The notes under the pieces were generated by a model. The model was not told the origin of the DNA. It did no database searches and was given only the letters and a program-made list of their open reading frames with translations. A stretch of 55,368 bases of DNA. Origin: DASRLE01 sp964558455. GTDB lineage: Bacteria > Verrucomicrobiota > Verrucomicrobiia > Limisphaerales > Palsa-1400. Shown here in pieces: positions 1 to 8,813 of the stretch; the first letter of the stretch is position 1, and each line of letters opens with the position of its first letter. The stretch is taken from positions 1 to 55,368 of the forward strand of contig CAZLEE010000003.1 in the NCBI GenBank assembly GCA_964558455.1. The letters are read 5' to 3'. The position numbers were made by a program, and so were the translations under genes.

Positions 1-191
1 TGCACGAAGCCTCCGCCTACGTGCAAACCATCGAAAAAAGGCAGGGCATCAAAATCGGCTGTCCGGAAGAGGCGGCCTACCGCCGGAAATTTATCACGCG
101 CGACCAATTGGAGAAATTGGCCGCGCGCATGCCCCAATGCGAATACCGCGATTATCTCCACCGCGTCCTGGCGGAAGCATCCCGGCAATAA
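1..191 (+). CDS. rfbA: Glucose-1-phosphate thymidylyltransferase, C-terminal end (partial)
   Basis: Only the last 62 codons are present, reading from base 3 to the TAA at 189-191. The peptide starts HEASAYVQTIEKRQGIKIGC and continues with EEAAYRRKFI and a YRDYLHRVL end. This is the usual C-terminal pattern of RmlA/RfbA, the enzyme that makes dTDP-glucose from glucose-1-phosphate and dTTP in the cytoplasm. The next two genes are an RmlD-like reductase and rfbB, which supports the assignment to dTDP-sugar synthesis. The catalytic N-terminal part lies outside the window, so activity cannot be judged. Identity rests on the tail motif and the context. Confidence 0.8.
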   Translation, partial: HEASAYVQTIEKRQGIKIGCPEEAAYRRKFITRDQLEKLAARMPQCEYRDYLHRVLAEASRQ

Positions 192-252
192 TCCTAACCT
201 TAATCATGATCTCAATCTTAATCCCAATCCCCCGCGGAGGCGGCGCACGAAT

Positions 253-1203
253 ATGATCGTTCTTCTCGGAGGCACCGGATATATCGGCGGGCAATTCGCC
301 CAAACCCTGAAGGATCGGGCCATCCCCTTTGTCGCTCCGCTGCGCGCCGAAGTGAATTACAGCCGGTTCACCGACTTGCGCGATTTCCTCGAGAAAACCC
401 GCCCGGAATTTTTGATCAACGCCGCCGGCTACACCGGCAAGCCCAACGTGGACGCCTGCGAAAAAAATTGGGCCGACACCCTCCAAGGCAACACCCTTTT
501 CCCCGCTGCCGCCGCCCAGGCCTGCGCCAGCCTCCACATCCCTTACGGCCATGTCTCCTCCGGCTGCATTTACAGCGGCGCAAAAGTCACCGTCCACGGC
601 CAATGCCGCGTTGAACGCGATCTGACCCGGCCCGATTTGCAGGCCCTTTTGGCTCAGGACCCCGGCGCCTTTCATGGCTTCACCGAAGCGGACGAGCCGA
701 ATTTCACCTTCCGCCAGCCGCCCTGCAGTTTTTACAGCGGCACCAAGGCGCTGGCCGAGGAAGCCTTGCAACACACCGGCCGCGGTTACATCTGGCGTCT
801 GCGCATCCCCTTCGATCAATTTGACAGCCCGCGCAATTATTTGAGCAAATTGCGCAATTACGCCAAGGTTTACCAAAACGTCAACTCCCTCTCCCATCGC
901 GCTGATTTTGTCGCCGCCTGCCTCGATCTCTGGCTCAGACGCGCCCCGTTCGGCACTTATAACGTCACCAATCCCGGCTTCGTCACCTCCCGCCAGGTGG
1001 TCGAGATGATCCAGAAGGTCCTGCGCCCGGCGCGTCCCTTCGAGTTCTGGAACAATGACGAGGAATTTTACCGGGTGGCGGCGAAAACCCCCCGCTCCAA
1101 TTGCATCCTGGACGCCGGCAAATTGCGCGCCGCCGGCGTGAAAATCCGTCCGGTCACGGACGCCCTCATGGACGCGCTCGAAAGGTGGGCGCCATTGCCA
1201 TGA
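253..1203 (+). CDS. RmlD-like NAD(P)-dependent sugar-nucleotide reductase/epimerase
   Basis: A 316-residue extended short-chain dehydrogenase. The N-terminal GGTGYIGG is the Rossmann NAD(P)-binding loop, INAAGYTGKPNVDACE resembles the RmlD segment after strand beta-4, and FYSGTKALAEEAL carries the YxxxK catalytic pair. It is close in length to dTDP-4-dehydrorhamnose reductase (about 290-300 residues) but has an unusual insert after CIYSG, so the exact substrate is open. It lies between the rfbA tail and rfbB, and its TGA overlaps the rfbB ATG (ATGA), so the two are translationally coupled. Likely role: reduction or epimerisation of a dTDP-4-keto sugar for LPS or exopolysaccharide. Confidence 0.75.
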   Translation: MIVLLGGTGYIGGQFAQTLKDRAIPFVAPLRAEVNYSRFTDLRDFLEKTRPEFLINAAGYTGKPNVDACEKNWADTLQGNTLFPAAAAQACASLHIPYGHVSSGCIYSGAKVTVHGQCRVERDLTRPDLQALLAQDPGAFHGFTEADEPNFTFRQPPCSFYSGTKALAEEALQHTGRGYIWRLRIPFDQFDSPRNYLSKLRNYAKVYQNVNSLSHRADFVAACLDLWLRRAPFGTYNVTNPGFVTSRQVVEMIQKVLRPARPFEFWNNDEEFYRVAAKTPRSNCILDAGKLRAAGVKIRPVTDALMDALERWAPLP

Positions 1204-2216
1204 ATTTACTTGTCACCGGCGGGGCGGGTTTCATCGGGTCCAACCTGATCCTCCATATTATTGATAAACCCGAAATCCGCCGTCTGGTCAACCTCGACTG
1301 CCTCACCTACGCCGGCCATCTCGAAAGTCTGGCGGCGGTCGCGCATCATCCAAAATATCTCTTCGAAAAAACCGACCTGCGCGATAAAAACGCCACCCGC
1401 GCCGTCGTCCAAAAACACGCCATCACCCATATCCTTCACCTCGCCGCCGAGTCCCATGTGGACCGATCCATCACCGGCCCCGGCGATTTCATCCAGACCA
1501 ACATTGTCGGCACTTTCCACCTGCTCGAAGCGGCGCGCGAAGCGTGGAACGGCGATTTTTCCGGCAAACGTTTCCATCACGTTTCCACCGACGAAGTTTA
1601 CGGCAGCCTGGGCGCGACGGGATTTTTCACCGAAACCACTTCCTACGCCCCCAATTCCCCCTACTCCGCCAGCAAGGCCTCCAGCGATTTGCTGGTGCGC
1701 TCTTATCATCACACTTACGGAATGCCGGTGGTGACAACGAATTGTTCCAATAATTACGGCCCCCGCCAATTTCCCGAAAAACTCATCCCCGTCATCATCG
1801 AAAACATCCGCCGCCGCCTCCCCATCCCCGTCTATGGTGACGGCATGAACGTCCGCGACTGGCTCTATGTCACCGATCATGCCGAGGCGCTTTGGCAGGT
1901 GCTGACCCGCGGCGCCAATGGCGAAACCTACAATATTGGCGGCCACAATGAATGGGCCAACCTCCGTATCGTCGAATTGATTTGCGATCTGATGGACGAA
2001 CTCGCCCCCGCTTTGGGCGGCAATTCCCGCCGCCTCATCTCTTTTGTCAAAGACCGCCCCGGCCATGATCGCCGCTATGCCATTGACGCCGGCAAAATCC
2101 AGCGCGCCCTCGGCTGGACCCCCGCCCATACTTTCCAATCCGGCATCCGCGAAACCGTCCAATGGTATCTGGACAACCAGGACTGGATCAATAGCGTCAA
2201 GACGAATAACACCTGA
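1200..2216 (+). CDS. rfbB: dTDP-glucose 4,6-dehydratase
   Basis: 338 residues, the normal length for RmlB. It converts dTDP-glucose to dTDP-4-keto-6-deoxyglucose with bound NAD. Visible motifs are GGAGFIGSN (dinucleotide loop), HLAAESHVDRSI, STDEVYGSLG (active-site TDE) and YSASKASSD (YxxxK). The start is the ATG at 1200, which overlaps the upstream stop; an in-frame start further upstream would run through the previous gene in another frame and lacks homology. It belongs to an operon with rfbA, the RmlD-like gene and the following dehydrogenase 12 bases downstream. Confidence 0.93.
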   Translation: MNLLVTGGAGFIGSNLILHIIDKPEIRRLVNLDCLTYAGHLESLAAVAHHPKYLFEKTDLRDKNATRAVVQKHAITHILHLAAESHVDRSITGPGDFIQTNIVGTFHLLEAAREAWNGDFSGKRFHHVSTDEVYGSLGATGFFTETTSYAPNSPYSASKASSDLLVRSYHHTYGMPVVTTNCSNNYGPRQFPEKLIPVIIENIRRRLPIPVYGDGMNVRDWLYVTDHAEALWQVLTRGANGETYNIGGHNEWANLRIVELICDLMDELAPALGGNSRRLISFVKDRPGHDRRYAIDAGKIQRALGWTPAHTFQSGIRETVQWYLDNQDWINSVKTNNT

Positions 2217-2228
2217 CCCGCTTCATTC

Positions 2229-3515
2229 ATGAAAATTGCCATCGTCGGTTTGGGTTATGTCGGCCTTCCCCTGGCCCTCCAATTCGCGCGCTCCGACACC
2301 GCCGTCCTCGGCCTCGATGTGGATCCGGCCAAGGTCCGGGCCATCAACGCCGGCCAAAGTTATATCCGCCACATCAAGGCCGATGTCATCGCCCAAATGG
2401 TGCGATCCGGCCAACTTTCCGCCTCCGGCGATTTCAGCCGCGTCAGGGAGGTCGAAGCCATCATCATCTGCGTCCCCACCCCCCTGAACAAAAACCGCGA
2501 ACCGGATATTTCCTACATCCTTGAGACAGGCAAAAGTCTCGCCCCGCACTTGCAAAAGGGGGCATTGGTCGTCCTGGAATCGACCACTTATCCCGGCACC
2601 ACCGACGAGGATTTGCGTGCCGTTCTGGAAGCGGGTTCCGGCCTGAAAGCCGGCGCCGGTTTCCATCTCGCCTTCTCGCCCGAACGCGAAGACCCCGGCA
2701 ATCCCGACAGCCAGATCGCCGCCATTCCCAAAGTCATCGGCGGTTTCACCCCCGCCTGCCTCGAACGCGCCAAGGCCCTCTACGGACGCGCCATCAAAAC
2801 TCTCGTCCCCGTCTCCTCCTGCCGCGTGGCCGAAGCCGCCAAGCTGACCGAAAACATTTTCCGCAGCGTCAATATCGCCCTGGTCAACGAATTAAAAGTG
2901 GTCTATGGCGCCATGGGCATCGACATCTGGGACGTCATCGCCGCCGCCAAAACCAAACCATTCGGCTTCATGCCCTTTTACCCCGGACCGGGCCTGGGCG
3001 GACACTGCATCCCCATCGATCCCTTTTACCTGGCCTGGAAAGCCCGCGAATACTCGCAAAGCACCCGCCTCATCGAACTGGCCGGCGAAATCAACACCGC
3101 CATGCCCGATTACGTCGTCAACCAGGCCGCCGCCGCCCTGAACACGGTGAAGAAACCGGTCAACGGCTCCAAAATTCTCATCCTCGGCCTGGCCTATAAG
3201 GCCGGGGTGGACGACGACCGCGAATCGCCCAGCTACGTCCTGATGGATTTGTTTCAGGAACGCGGCGCCGAGGTTTCATACTACGACCCCTACGTGCCGG
3301 TAATCCGGCCCACGCGCGAACACCCCCACCGCACCGGCGCCAAATCCGTCCCATGGAACGCCCCGACCATCCAGGGCTTCGACCTGGTGGTCATCGCCAC
3401 CAAACACCAATGTGTCAACTATAACGAACTGGCTGAATGGGCCGCCGCCATCGTGGACACGCGCAACGCCATGGCGTCGATCAAAACGCGCCCCGGCCAG
3501 GTCCTCAAAGCCTGA
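2229..3515 (+). CDS. UDP-sugar 6-dehydrogenase (WecC/WbpA/UDP-glucose dehydrogenase family)
   Basis: 428 residues. It oxidises C6 of a UDP-hexose or UDP-HexNAc to the uronic acid using two NAD+. GLGYVGLPLAL is the N-terminal NAD site. The catalytic cysteine is in GPGLGGHCIPIDPFYLAWKA, and AYKAGVDDDRESPS belongs to the C-terminal UDP-binding domain. The GGHCIPIDPFYL form is typical of the UDP-ManNAc/UDP-GlcNAc dehydrogenase branch, but UDP-glucose cannot be excluded. It follows rfbB by 12 bases and closes the nucleotide-sugar operon, which suggests a uronic acid for surface polysaccharide. Confidence 0.88.
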   Translation: MKIAIVGLGYVGLPLALQFARSDTAVLGLDVDPAKVRAINAGQSYIRHIKADVIAQMVRSGQLSASGDFSRVREVEAIIICVPTPLNKNREPDISYILETGKSLAPHLQKGALVVLESTTYPGTTDEDLRAVLEAGSGLKAGAGFHLAFSPEREDPGNPDSQIAAIPKVIGGFTPACLERAKALYGRAIKTLVPVSSCRVAEAAKLTENIFRSVNIALVNELKVVYGAMGIDIWDVIAAAKTKPFGFMPFYPGPGLGGHCIPIDPFYLAWKAREYSQSTRLIELAGEINTAMPDYVVNQAAAALNTVKKPVNGSKILILGLAYKAGVDDDRESPSYVLMDLFQERGAEVSYYDPYVPVIRPTREHPHRTGAKSVPWNAPTIQGFDLVVIATKHQCVNYNELAEWAAAIVDTRNAMASIKTRPGQVLKA

Positions 3516-3569
3516 CCTCCTCGTCCGCCAAAACGCGCCTCCCCGTTCCAAAATTTTCACTGGAAAGAC

Positions 3570-3599
3570 TTGGCTTTCTACGGCGGTTCCATGTAAGAT
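3570..3599 (+). promoter_or_regulatory. Candidate sigma-70 type promoter before the His-rich peptide gene
   Basis: TTGGCT at 3570-3575 and TAAGAT at 3594-3599 are separated by 18 bases. They lie 28 bases before the ATG of the small secreted peptide gene and after the end of the sugar operon. The match is reasonable but not strong. Confidence 0.35.
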
Positions 3600-3626
3600 G
3601 CTGAGAACAGCTTATACGATACGCTT

Positions 3627-3815
3627 ATGAAAAAACTGACTTTGACTCTGCTCCTGACCATTCTTGGCTTTTCGGGTTTTTCCGCGCCAAGTGATTCCCA
3701 ACCGGCTACGGCGGCGGCTCAAACGAGCATCTCTGCGGCGGCGAACACCAGTGCTCCCTGCCTGGGCAAACACCACAAGCATCATCACAAGCACCACAAG
3801 CATCTCAAAAAATAA
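3627..3815 (+). CDS. Small secreted His/Lys-rich peptide
   Basis: 62 residues. MKKLTLTLLLTILGFSGFSA is a clear signal peptide (Lys-Lys, hydrophobic core, SxA site). An Ala/Ser/Thr linker follows, then one Cys (APCLGK) and a tail of alternating His and Lys (KHHKHHHKHHKHLKK). The mature peptide would be about 40 residues, strongly basic, and could bind transition metals or polyanions; this is inferred from composition only. It is a separate unit between the sugar operon and the GH172 gene, with its own promoter candidate and a downstream inverted repeat. I do not recognise a family. It could be a spurious short ORF, but the signal peptide argues against that. Confidence 0.6.
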   Translation: MKKLTLTLLLTILGFSGFSAPSDSQPATAAAQTSISAAANTSAPCLGKHHKHHHKHHKHLKK

Positions 3816-3846
3816 ATCTGCTCCGCGTGGGGTCGGGGGTGCGGGA

Positions 3847-3866
3847 GGGCAAACCGTGGTTTGCCC
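3847..3866. terminator. Inverted repeat after the His-rich peptide gene
   Basis: GGGCAAACC and GGTTTGCCC form a perfect 9-base inverted repeat 31 bases after the stop of the small peptide gene. There is no long T run, so its role as a terminator is tentative. Confidence 0.35.
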
Positions 3867-3921
3867 GGTTTGGTGTTGAATTCCTGACTTTCGTCTCTCT
3901 CCGCCAAGCCGCTTGTTCTTT

Positions 3922-5448
3922 ATGAAACATTCCCCCAAACCATATCTTCGCGCCTTCTTTTTATTCTGTTTTTGCGTCCCGGCCCTCTTGGCCCAACCGA
4001 TGGTTGAAAACCTCGCCCGGTTGACCCCCGGCCGCACCAAGGCCGAAAACGCCCTCTGGATCGAGAACGACCTCAGCGTCCGATTCAATTCCTCCAAACA
4101 CGTCGTCGCCGCCGACCTCAAAGGCCCAGCCGTCATCACCATGATGCACTTCGCCATGCCCGCGACTCTCAAGCTCAATCGCGATCTCCTGCTGCGCATT
4201 TACTGGGACGGCGAAACCACCCCCAGCGTGGAAACGCCCTTGGTGGACTTCTTCTGCGACCCCGCCGGCCTGCGCGAGTCGGTCAACACCGCGCTTGTCA
4301 ACAAGCGCCGCGGCTTCAACGCTTATTTCCCCATGCCGTTCCGTCGTTCGGCAAAAGTTGAATTGGTCTATGACGGCCCCGTCGCTCCCGGCCCTGAACT
4401 TTGGAACATAATGCCCTGCTACAGCTACGTCATGTATCGCTCGGAAAAAAAGATCGCCAGCGATGTCGGTTACTTCCACGCCAGTTGGCGGCAGGAGGGC
4501 GTCATGCTCGGCAAACGCGATTACGTCGCCCTTGAGGCCACCGGCAAAGGCAAAGTCGTCGGCTGGAACGTCACCGTGCGCAGCCCCGGCCGCGACGGCT
4601 ATCCCGTGGACGAAAATGAAAAGTTCTTCATCGATGGCGAGCCGGCCGCTTCCGTTGAATTCCAGGGGCTGGAAGATTCATTCGGGTTCAGTTGGGGATT
4701 CCCGGAAAGCGACAGCACCTTTCCTTTGACCGGTTATTTTCCCTTCATGAAAGGCGCGGCGGCCTACCGCTTTTTCATTCAGGACGCCATCAGCTTCGAG
4801 AAATCGCTCCGTGTCACCGTTGGTTTCGGCGTCCACGAGGACCCGTTTTTCCGGCGCGAATTTTCCAAGCCCGGCAGCATGCTGCAACTGTCAAGCACAG
4901 TTTATTGGTATCAAACCCGGCCCCACGCCCCCTTGCCGTCCATGCTCCCGGCGGCGGATCGCGCCCCCGCTCCCGAACAACCCTTCTGGCCCGAAAAAGA
5001 AACGCTGCCCTCGGTTGACGAGTTGAAAAGTCGCGGCGGCAAGCTTTCCATGCTCTGCGGTCGGCCCGGCCACGAAATCATTTACGCCGCCAAAGGCTAC
5101 GACGCGACGGTCAAAAATGGTTTCGCCTGGAGCGGTTGGAGTCCGCCCGTCTATCACGCCCGCGCCGGCGAACAGGAGGTCGCCATCAATCTGTCCGTGC
5201 CCAAAAACGTCTCCGGTTTGGTCCGCGTGTTTGTCATCGACCCCGATAGCTTCATGGGCGGACGCAAGGAAAAGCTGGTCATCGCCGGCGACGAACTTGG
5301 CCCCATCGAAAATTTCCAGGATGGCAAATGGATCGAGCGCCCCATCACCGCCGCCCAAACCGCTGACGGCGTTGTGACCATCCGTGCCGTCAATTCCCGC
5401 AAGGACTCCAATGCCGTCATCTCCATGATCGAGTGGATCGAGAAATAA
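3922..5448 (+). CDS. Secreted DUF2961 / GH172-type glycoside hydrolase
   Basis: 508 residues with signal peptide MKHSPKPYLRAFFLFCFC..ALLA. The region NALWIENDLSVRFNSSKHVV through LLRIYWDGETTPSVETP and FNAYFPMPF is the DUF2961 pattern: a short jelly-roll with a WDG.. PS.E.P..DFF core. VEFQGLEDSFGFSWGFP occupies the position of the family GTGTEDYF segment, where a catalytic glutamate is expected. Characterised GH172 enzymes act on fructofuranosides or arabinofuranosides. The C-terminal 120 residues may form another beta domain. I chose the ATG at 3922 over a TTG at 3913 because the Lys then sits next to the hydrophobic segment. The substrate is unknown. Confidence 0.75.
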   Translation: MKHSPKPYLRAFFLFCFCVPALLAQPMVENLARLTPGRTKAENALWIENDLSVRFNSSKHVVAADLKGPAVITMMHFAMPATLKLNRDLLLRIYWDGETTPSVETPLVDFFCDPAGLRESVNTALVNKRRGFNAYFPMPFRRSAKVELVYDGPVAPGPELWNIMPCYSYVMYRSEKKIASDVGYFHASWRQEGVMLGKRDYVALEATGKGKVVGWNVTVRSPGRDGYPVDENEKFFIDGEPAASVEFQGLEDSFGFSWGFPESDSTFPLTGYFPFMKGAAAYRFFIQDAISFEKSLRVTVGFGVHEDPFFRREFSKPGSMLQLSSTVYWYQTRPHAPLPSMLPAADRAPAPEQPFWPEKETLPSVDELKSRGGKLSMLCGRPGHEIIYAAKGYDATVKNGFAWSGWSPPVYHARAGEQEVAINLSVPKNVSGLVRVFVIDPDSFMGGRKEKLVIAGDELGPIENFQDGKWIERPITAAQTADGVVTIRAVNSRKDSNAVISMIEWIEK

Positions 5449-5607
5449 GGGTATGGCAGCACGCGCTTTCTTGAGCGCATCCAAGCACCAAGCATTTCTT
5501 GCGCAGCAACTCGCAATATACGGCAATCATTTATCCCTCATTTCACTGGTTGGTATCCACTATCGGACTTAGAGTGAGAGGATGTCCGTTACGCTCAGTA
5601 CGTCCCT

Positions 5608-7554
5608 ATGAAAATACTTTTGACCAGTGTATGCCGCCCCTTGGGGCCAAAATGCGGGGACGCCACCTCCGTCGGCTATGAATTGCTCCACAGCCAAGTG
5701 ACGCGTGCCCAGGGAATTTTCAGCCCCCGCACGGTCAACATCCATTTCTCCCTCGAGTATATCGCCGCCAACCTCGACGCGCCCGCTGTCGTGTTGCAAT
5801 ACCCCTCCAAGCGCGAATTCATCAAGGAATTGAAGAAGGGGTACGATTACGTCGGCATCTCTTTCATCATGGTGGTCATGCACAAGATGAAGGAAATGGT
5901 GGCGCTGATCCGGCAATACTCCCCCAATTCCAAAATCGTCCTGGGCGGCTATGGCACCGTCTTGAAGGATGAGGTGCTCAAACCTTACGCCGACTACATC
6001 TGCCGCGGAGAAGGGGTGGCTTTCTTTCGCAATCTGCTCCAGGAACCCGAAATCTCCATGCCTTACAAGCAGCCGATCATCATCAGCCGCCTGAAGATAT
6101 TCGGATGGGAAGTCTCCGGCACGGGTGATATTTTTGCCGGCCTGGGCTGCGCCAACGGTTGCGATTTCTGCTGCACCTCGCATTTCTTTTCCCGCAAACA
6201 CATCCGGCTGCTCCCGGAGGGTAAGGACATCTATGCCGTGGTCGAACGTTACCTGGCCGTCGATCCCAAGCTCGTCTTCCTCATTATCGACGAGGATTTC
6301 CTGCTCAACAAAAAACGCGCCATGGAGTTTCGCGATTGCGTGATCGCCGGCGGCAAAAAATTATCCATCTTCGTCTTCTCCAGCATCAAGGCCATCAGCC
6401 AATACACCGTCGAAGAAATCCTGGAAATGGGCATCGACGGCTTCTGGATCGGTTACGAAGGAACCCGCTCCAATTACGCCAAACAACAAGGCCGCCCCGT
6501 CCCTGAAATCTTCACCGAATTCCGCGAACACGGCATCACCATCCTGGCCTCCATGATTGTGGGCTTTGACTACCAAAACCAGGAAGTCGTCGCCCAGGAA
6601 TTGGATGGGCTGATGAAACTCAAACCTTCGCTGGGGCAATTTCTCATTTACGGGCCCGTCCCGGGCACCCCCTTCCACGAGCGCATCATCAAGGAAAACC
6701 TCTTGCAGGACGTTTACACGGACAACAAGGACCTTTTCTACCGCCGCGCCGATGGTTTTCGCACCATGATCAAGCACCCCACTCTGAAGCCCGAGGAAAT
6801 CGAGGCCATCCAGAGATGGTGTTTTGAACAGGATTTTCAGCGGCTCGGACCCAGCATTTATCGGATTCTCGAAACCCGCCTGCTGGGCTTGCAAAAGCTG
6901 AAAAATTCGCCCAACCCCCTCATGCGCGCCAAAGCCGAATATTTCGCGGGCGAATTGCGCTACGCTTACCCCGTGTTCCTGGCCGGACGCTTGCTCGGCC
7001 CCAACGCCAAGGTCCGCGCTTGGATTGGCGATTTGGAACGCCGCGTTCATGCGGAAGTGGGCGCCCCTCCCATGGTTCAGCGGGCCAAATCCGTTCTGGC
7101 CGTCGCTGCCGCCCTCTGGACGGGCTTCACCCTGAAGTTCAATCTCTTTCAACATCCAAAGTTATCGCGAACCACCTACCGCATCCCCAACAAGCATTGG
7201 GGCGCCTTTGAAATGTGGGAGGATTTCCGCCGCAAATCCGCCTCGAAAAACTTCTCCGTCCAAGTGGAACTCAGACCCGCCAATAAAGAGGTGTGGATGA
7301 GCGTGGAAGGCGTCTTATCCCCCTCCGAAGCGGAAGTCCTCGGTGAACACATCCGGGAATCGCTGGCCGGGAGCAAAAGCAAACTGGTCATGGACTTTAA
7401 AAAACTGCGCTGGGACAAAGTGGAAAACTTGCAGCCGTTGCGCGACAAACTGGCCATGTACCGTTCCCGCATCCGCATTGTGCTGCCCAAAGTATCATTG
7501 GCCCACCCGGAATTGATCCTTTTGGCCGCCATGTTCGAGGCCGCCACCCGTTAA
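5608..7554 (+). CDS. B12-binding-domain radical SAM protein with a C-terminal STAS-like segment
   Basis: 648 residues. Residues 1-150 look like a B12-binding domain (GYDYVGISFIM, IVLGGYGTVL), though the DxHxxG cobalamin-ligand motif is not obvious. CANGCDFC near residue 180 is the CxxxCxxC iron-sulfur motif of radical SAM enzymes. DEDFLLNKKRAMEF and GIDGFWIGYEG continue the barrel as in the MiaB/hopanoid-type B12 group. Residues from about 550 (VQVELRPANKEVWMSVEGVLS, then SKLVMDFKKLRW) resemble a STAS/SpoIIAA fold. The reaction is not predictable: methylation or rearrangement of a lipid or secondary metabolite is possible. It stands alone, with 159 bases upstream and the CvfB-like gene 65 bases downstream. 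Confidence 0.75.
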   Translation: MKILLTSVCRPLGPKCGDATSVGYELLHSQVTRAQGIFSPRTVNIHFSLEYIAANLDAPAVVLQYPSKREFIKELKKGYDYVGISFIMVVMHKMKEMVALIRQYSPNSKIVLGGYGTVLKDEVLKPYADYICRGEGVAFFRNLLQEPEISMPYKQPIIISRLKIFGWEVSGTGDIFAGLGCANGCDFCCTSHFFSRKHIRLLPEGKDIYAVVERYLAVDPKLVFLIIDEDFLLNKKRAMEFRDCVIAGGKKLSIFVFSSIKAISQYTVEEILEMGIDGFWIGYEGTRSNYAKQQGRPVPEIFTEFREHGITILASMIVGFDYQNQEVVAQELDGLMKLKPSLGQFLIYGPVPGTPFHERIIKENLLQDVYTDNKDLFYRRADGFRTMIKHPTLKPEEIEAIQRWCFEQDFQRLGPSIYRILETRLLGLQKLKNSPNPLMRAKAEYFAGELRYAYPVFLAGRLLGPNAKVRAWIGDLERRVHAEVGAPPMVQRAKSVLAVAAALWTGFTLKFNLFQHPKLSRTTYRIPNKHWGAFEMWEDFRRKSASKNFSVQVELRPANKEVWMSVEGVLSPSEAEVLGEHIRESLAGSKSKLVMDFKKLRWDKVENLQPLRDKLAMYRSRIRIVLPKVSLAHPELILLAAMFEAATR

Positions 7555-7619
7555 ACGGAACCGCGGACGCGTCATTTTTTCTCCCGGCGACCACCCAGCC
7601 GGTGTAACTTGCTGCTGCC

Positions 7620-8480
7620 ATGGCCATCATTGGAAAACGCAACACGCTCTCCATCGTGAGAGCTGCTCCGCCCGGACTTTATCTCGACGGCGGGGACTTG
7701 GGCGAGATACTGCTCCCCGGCCGCTATATCCCGGCGGACCTGAAACCCAAAGACAAACTGGACGTCTTCATCTACCGCGATTCCGAAGACCGGCTCGTCG
7801 CCACCACCGAAACCCCTCTGGCCATGGTGGGCGAATTCGCCTGCCTGAAGGTCATCAGCGTAAACCGCGATATCGGAGCCTTTCTCGACTGGGGACTATC
7901 CAAGGACTTGCTCCTGCCCTTCCGTGAACAGGAATCCCCCTTGCGCGCCGGGGACTCGGTTGTCGTCTATGTCTGTCTCGACGATAAGACGAATCGCATC
8001 CTCGCCACCGCGCGCCTGAACCGCCATCTCAGCCACGACACGCCCACCTATCGCGACGCCCAGCCAGTCAACCTCCTCATCACCGGCAGAACGCCCCTGG
8101 GCTACAACGCCATCGTCGAAAACGCCCACCGCGGCCTGCTCTACCACGACAACATCGGCGCCCAGCTCGTGATCGGCCAAAAAGTAAAAGGATTCGTCCG
8201 CGCCGTCCGGGAAGATGGAAAAATTGATCTGCGCCTCGACGCCTCCGGCTACAAGCGGGTGGCCGCCCTGACCGATCAAATCATCCACGCCCTCGAACAA
8301 AATGCCGGCCACCTGATGTTCGACGACGACAGCTCGCCCGAAGCGATCCGGCAGGCATTTAGCGTGAGCAAAAACGCCTTCAAGCAAGCATTAGGCAAGC
8401 TCTACAAAAGCCGCCGCATCACCTTCCTAAAACCCGGAATCCAGCTACTCGCCCCCTCCTCCCCGCCCCCAAGCCACTAA
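7620..8480 (+). CDS. CvfB/YitL-type S1-like RNA-binding protein
   Basis: 286 residues, the usual CvfB length. The N-terminal S1-like domains read KRNTLSIVRAAPPGLYLDGG, then GEFACLKVISVNRDIGAFLDWG (the GAFLDWG signature), then a third S1-like unit (YNAIVENAHRGLLYHDNI.. G..VKGFVRAVREDGKIDL). The C-terminus is a winged helix (SSPEAIRQAFSVSKNAFKQALGKLYK). Family members bind RNA and affect virulence or metabolism genes in Firmicutes; the role here is unknown. It may be co-transcribed with the radical SAM gene. Confidence 0.88.
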   Translation: MAIIGKRNTLSIVRAAPPGLYLDGGDLGEILLPGRYIPADLKPKDKLDVFIYRDSEDRLVATTETPLAMVGEFACLKVISVNRDIGAFLDWGLSKDLLLPFREQESPLRAGDSVVVYVCLDDKTNRILATARLNRHLSHDTPTYRDAQPVNLLITGRTPLGYNAIVENAHRGLLYHDNIGAQLVIGQKVKGFVRAVREDGKIDLRLDASGYKRVAALTDQIIHALEQNAGHLMFDDDSSPEAIRQAFSVSKNAFKQALGKLYKSRRITFLKPGIQLLAPSSPPPSH

Positions 8481-8598
8481 CCGCCCCCGCTTTCCGCTCT
8501 TCTCCTGGCAGATTTTGCGAACCTTCGGCTTTGGCCGTAGTTTGCCATTTTTTGCCCCAAAAACCGTCATCAGTATGGAAGGCGAGAATAGAACACCA

Positions 8599-8813
8599 TC
8601 ACAGCGCCGCAATGAATTCTTCCGCGCTGACCCCGGCCTGCTCCAGAATTCCCTTGAGCGTCCCACGGCTGATTTCCCGGTGCATCGGCACAACGCAACC
8701 GCGATTGCCCCGGCGCATAATCACATGCTGCCGCTTTGCCGCTTGAAGACAAAACCCAACCGCTCCAAAGCGCGGCGCGCTTCCTTGCCTGAAACATCCG
8801 GGAGTTTAGGCAT
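8599..8813 (-). pseudogene. hicA: HicA-type mRNA interferase toxin, frameshifted
   Basis: Reading from the ATG at 8813, the protein starts MPKLPDVSGKEARRALERLG and continues FVFKRQSGS, then hits TGA. In the next frame it resumes as HVIMRRGNRGCVVPMHRE and ends AGVSAEEFIAAL. The join is a typical HicA (G-S-H motif, double-stranded-RNA-binding-like fold, 71 residues if one base is restored). One base is missing around 8722-8729, exactly at the histidine codon. HicA cleaves mRNA, and HicB neutralises it. The start overlaps the hicB stop by 8 bases. It may be a real inactivation, a sequencing error or, less likely, a recoding site. Confidence 0.8.

Noticed and set aside
1101..1199. Longer start for rfbB
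   Set aside because: The upstream in-frame part reads through the RmlD-like gene in another frame and is Arg/His-rich; homology starts at 1200.
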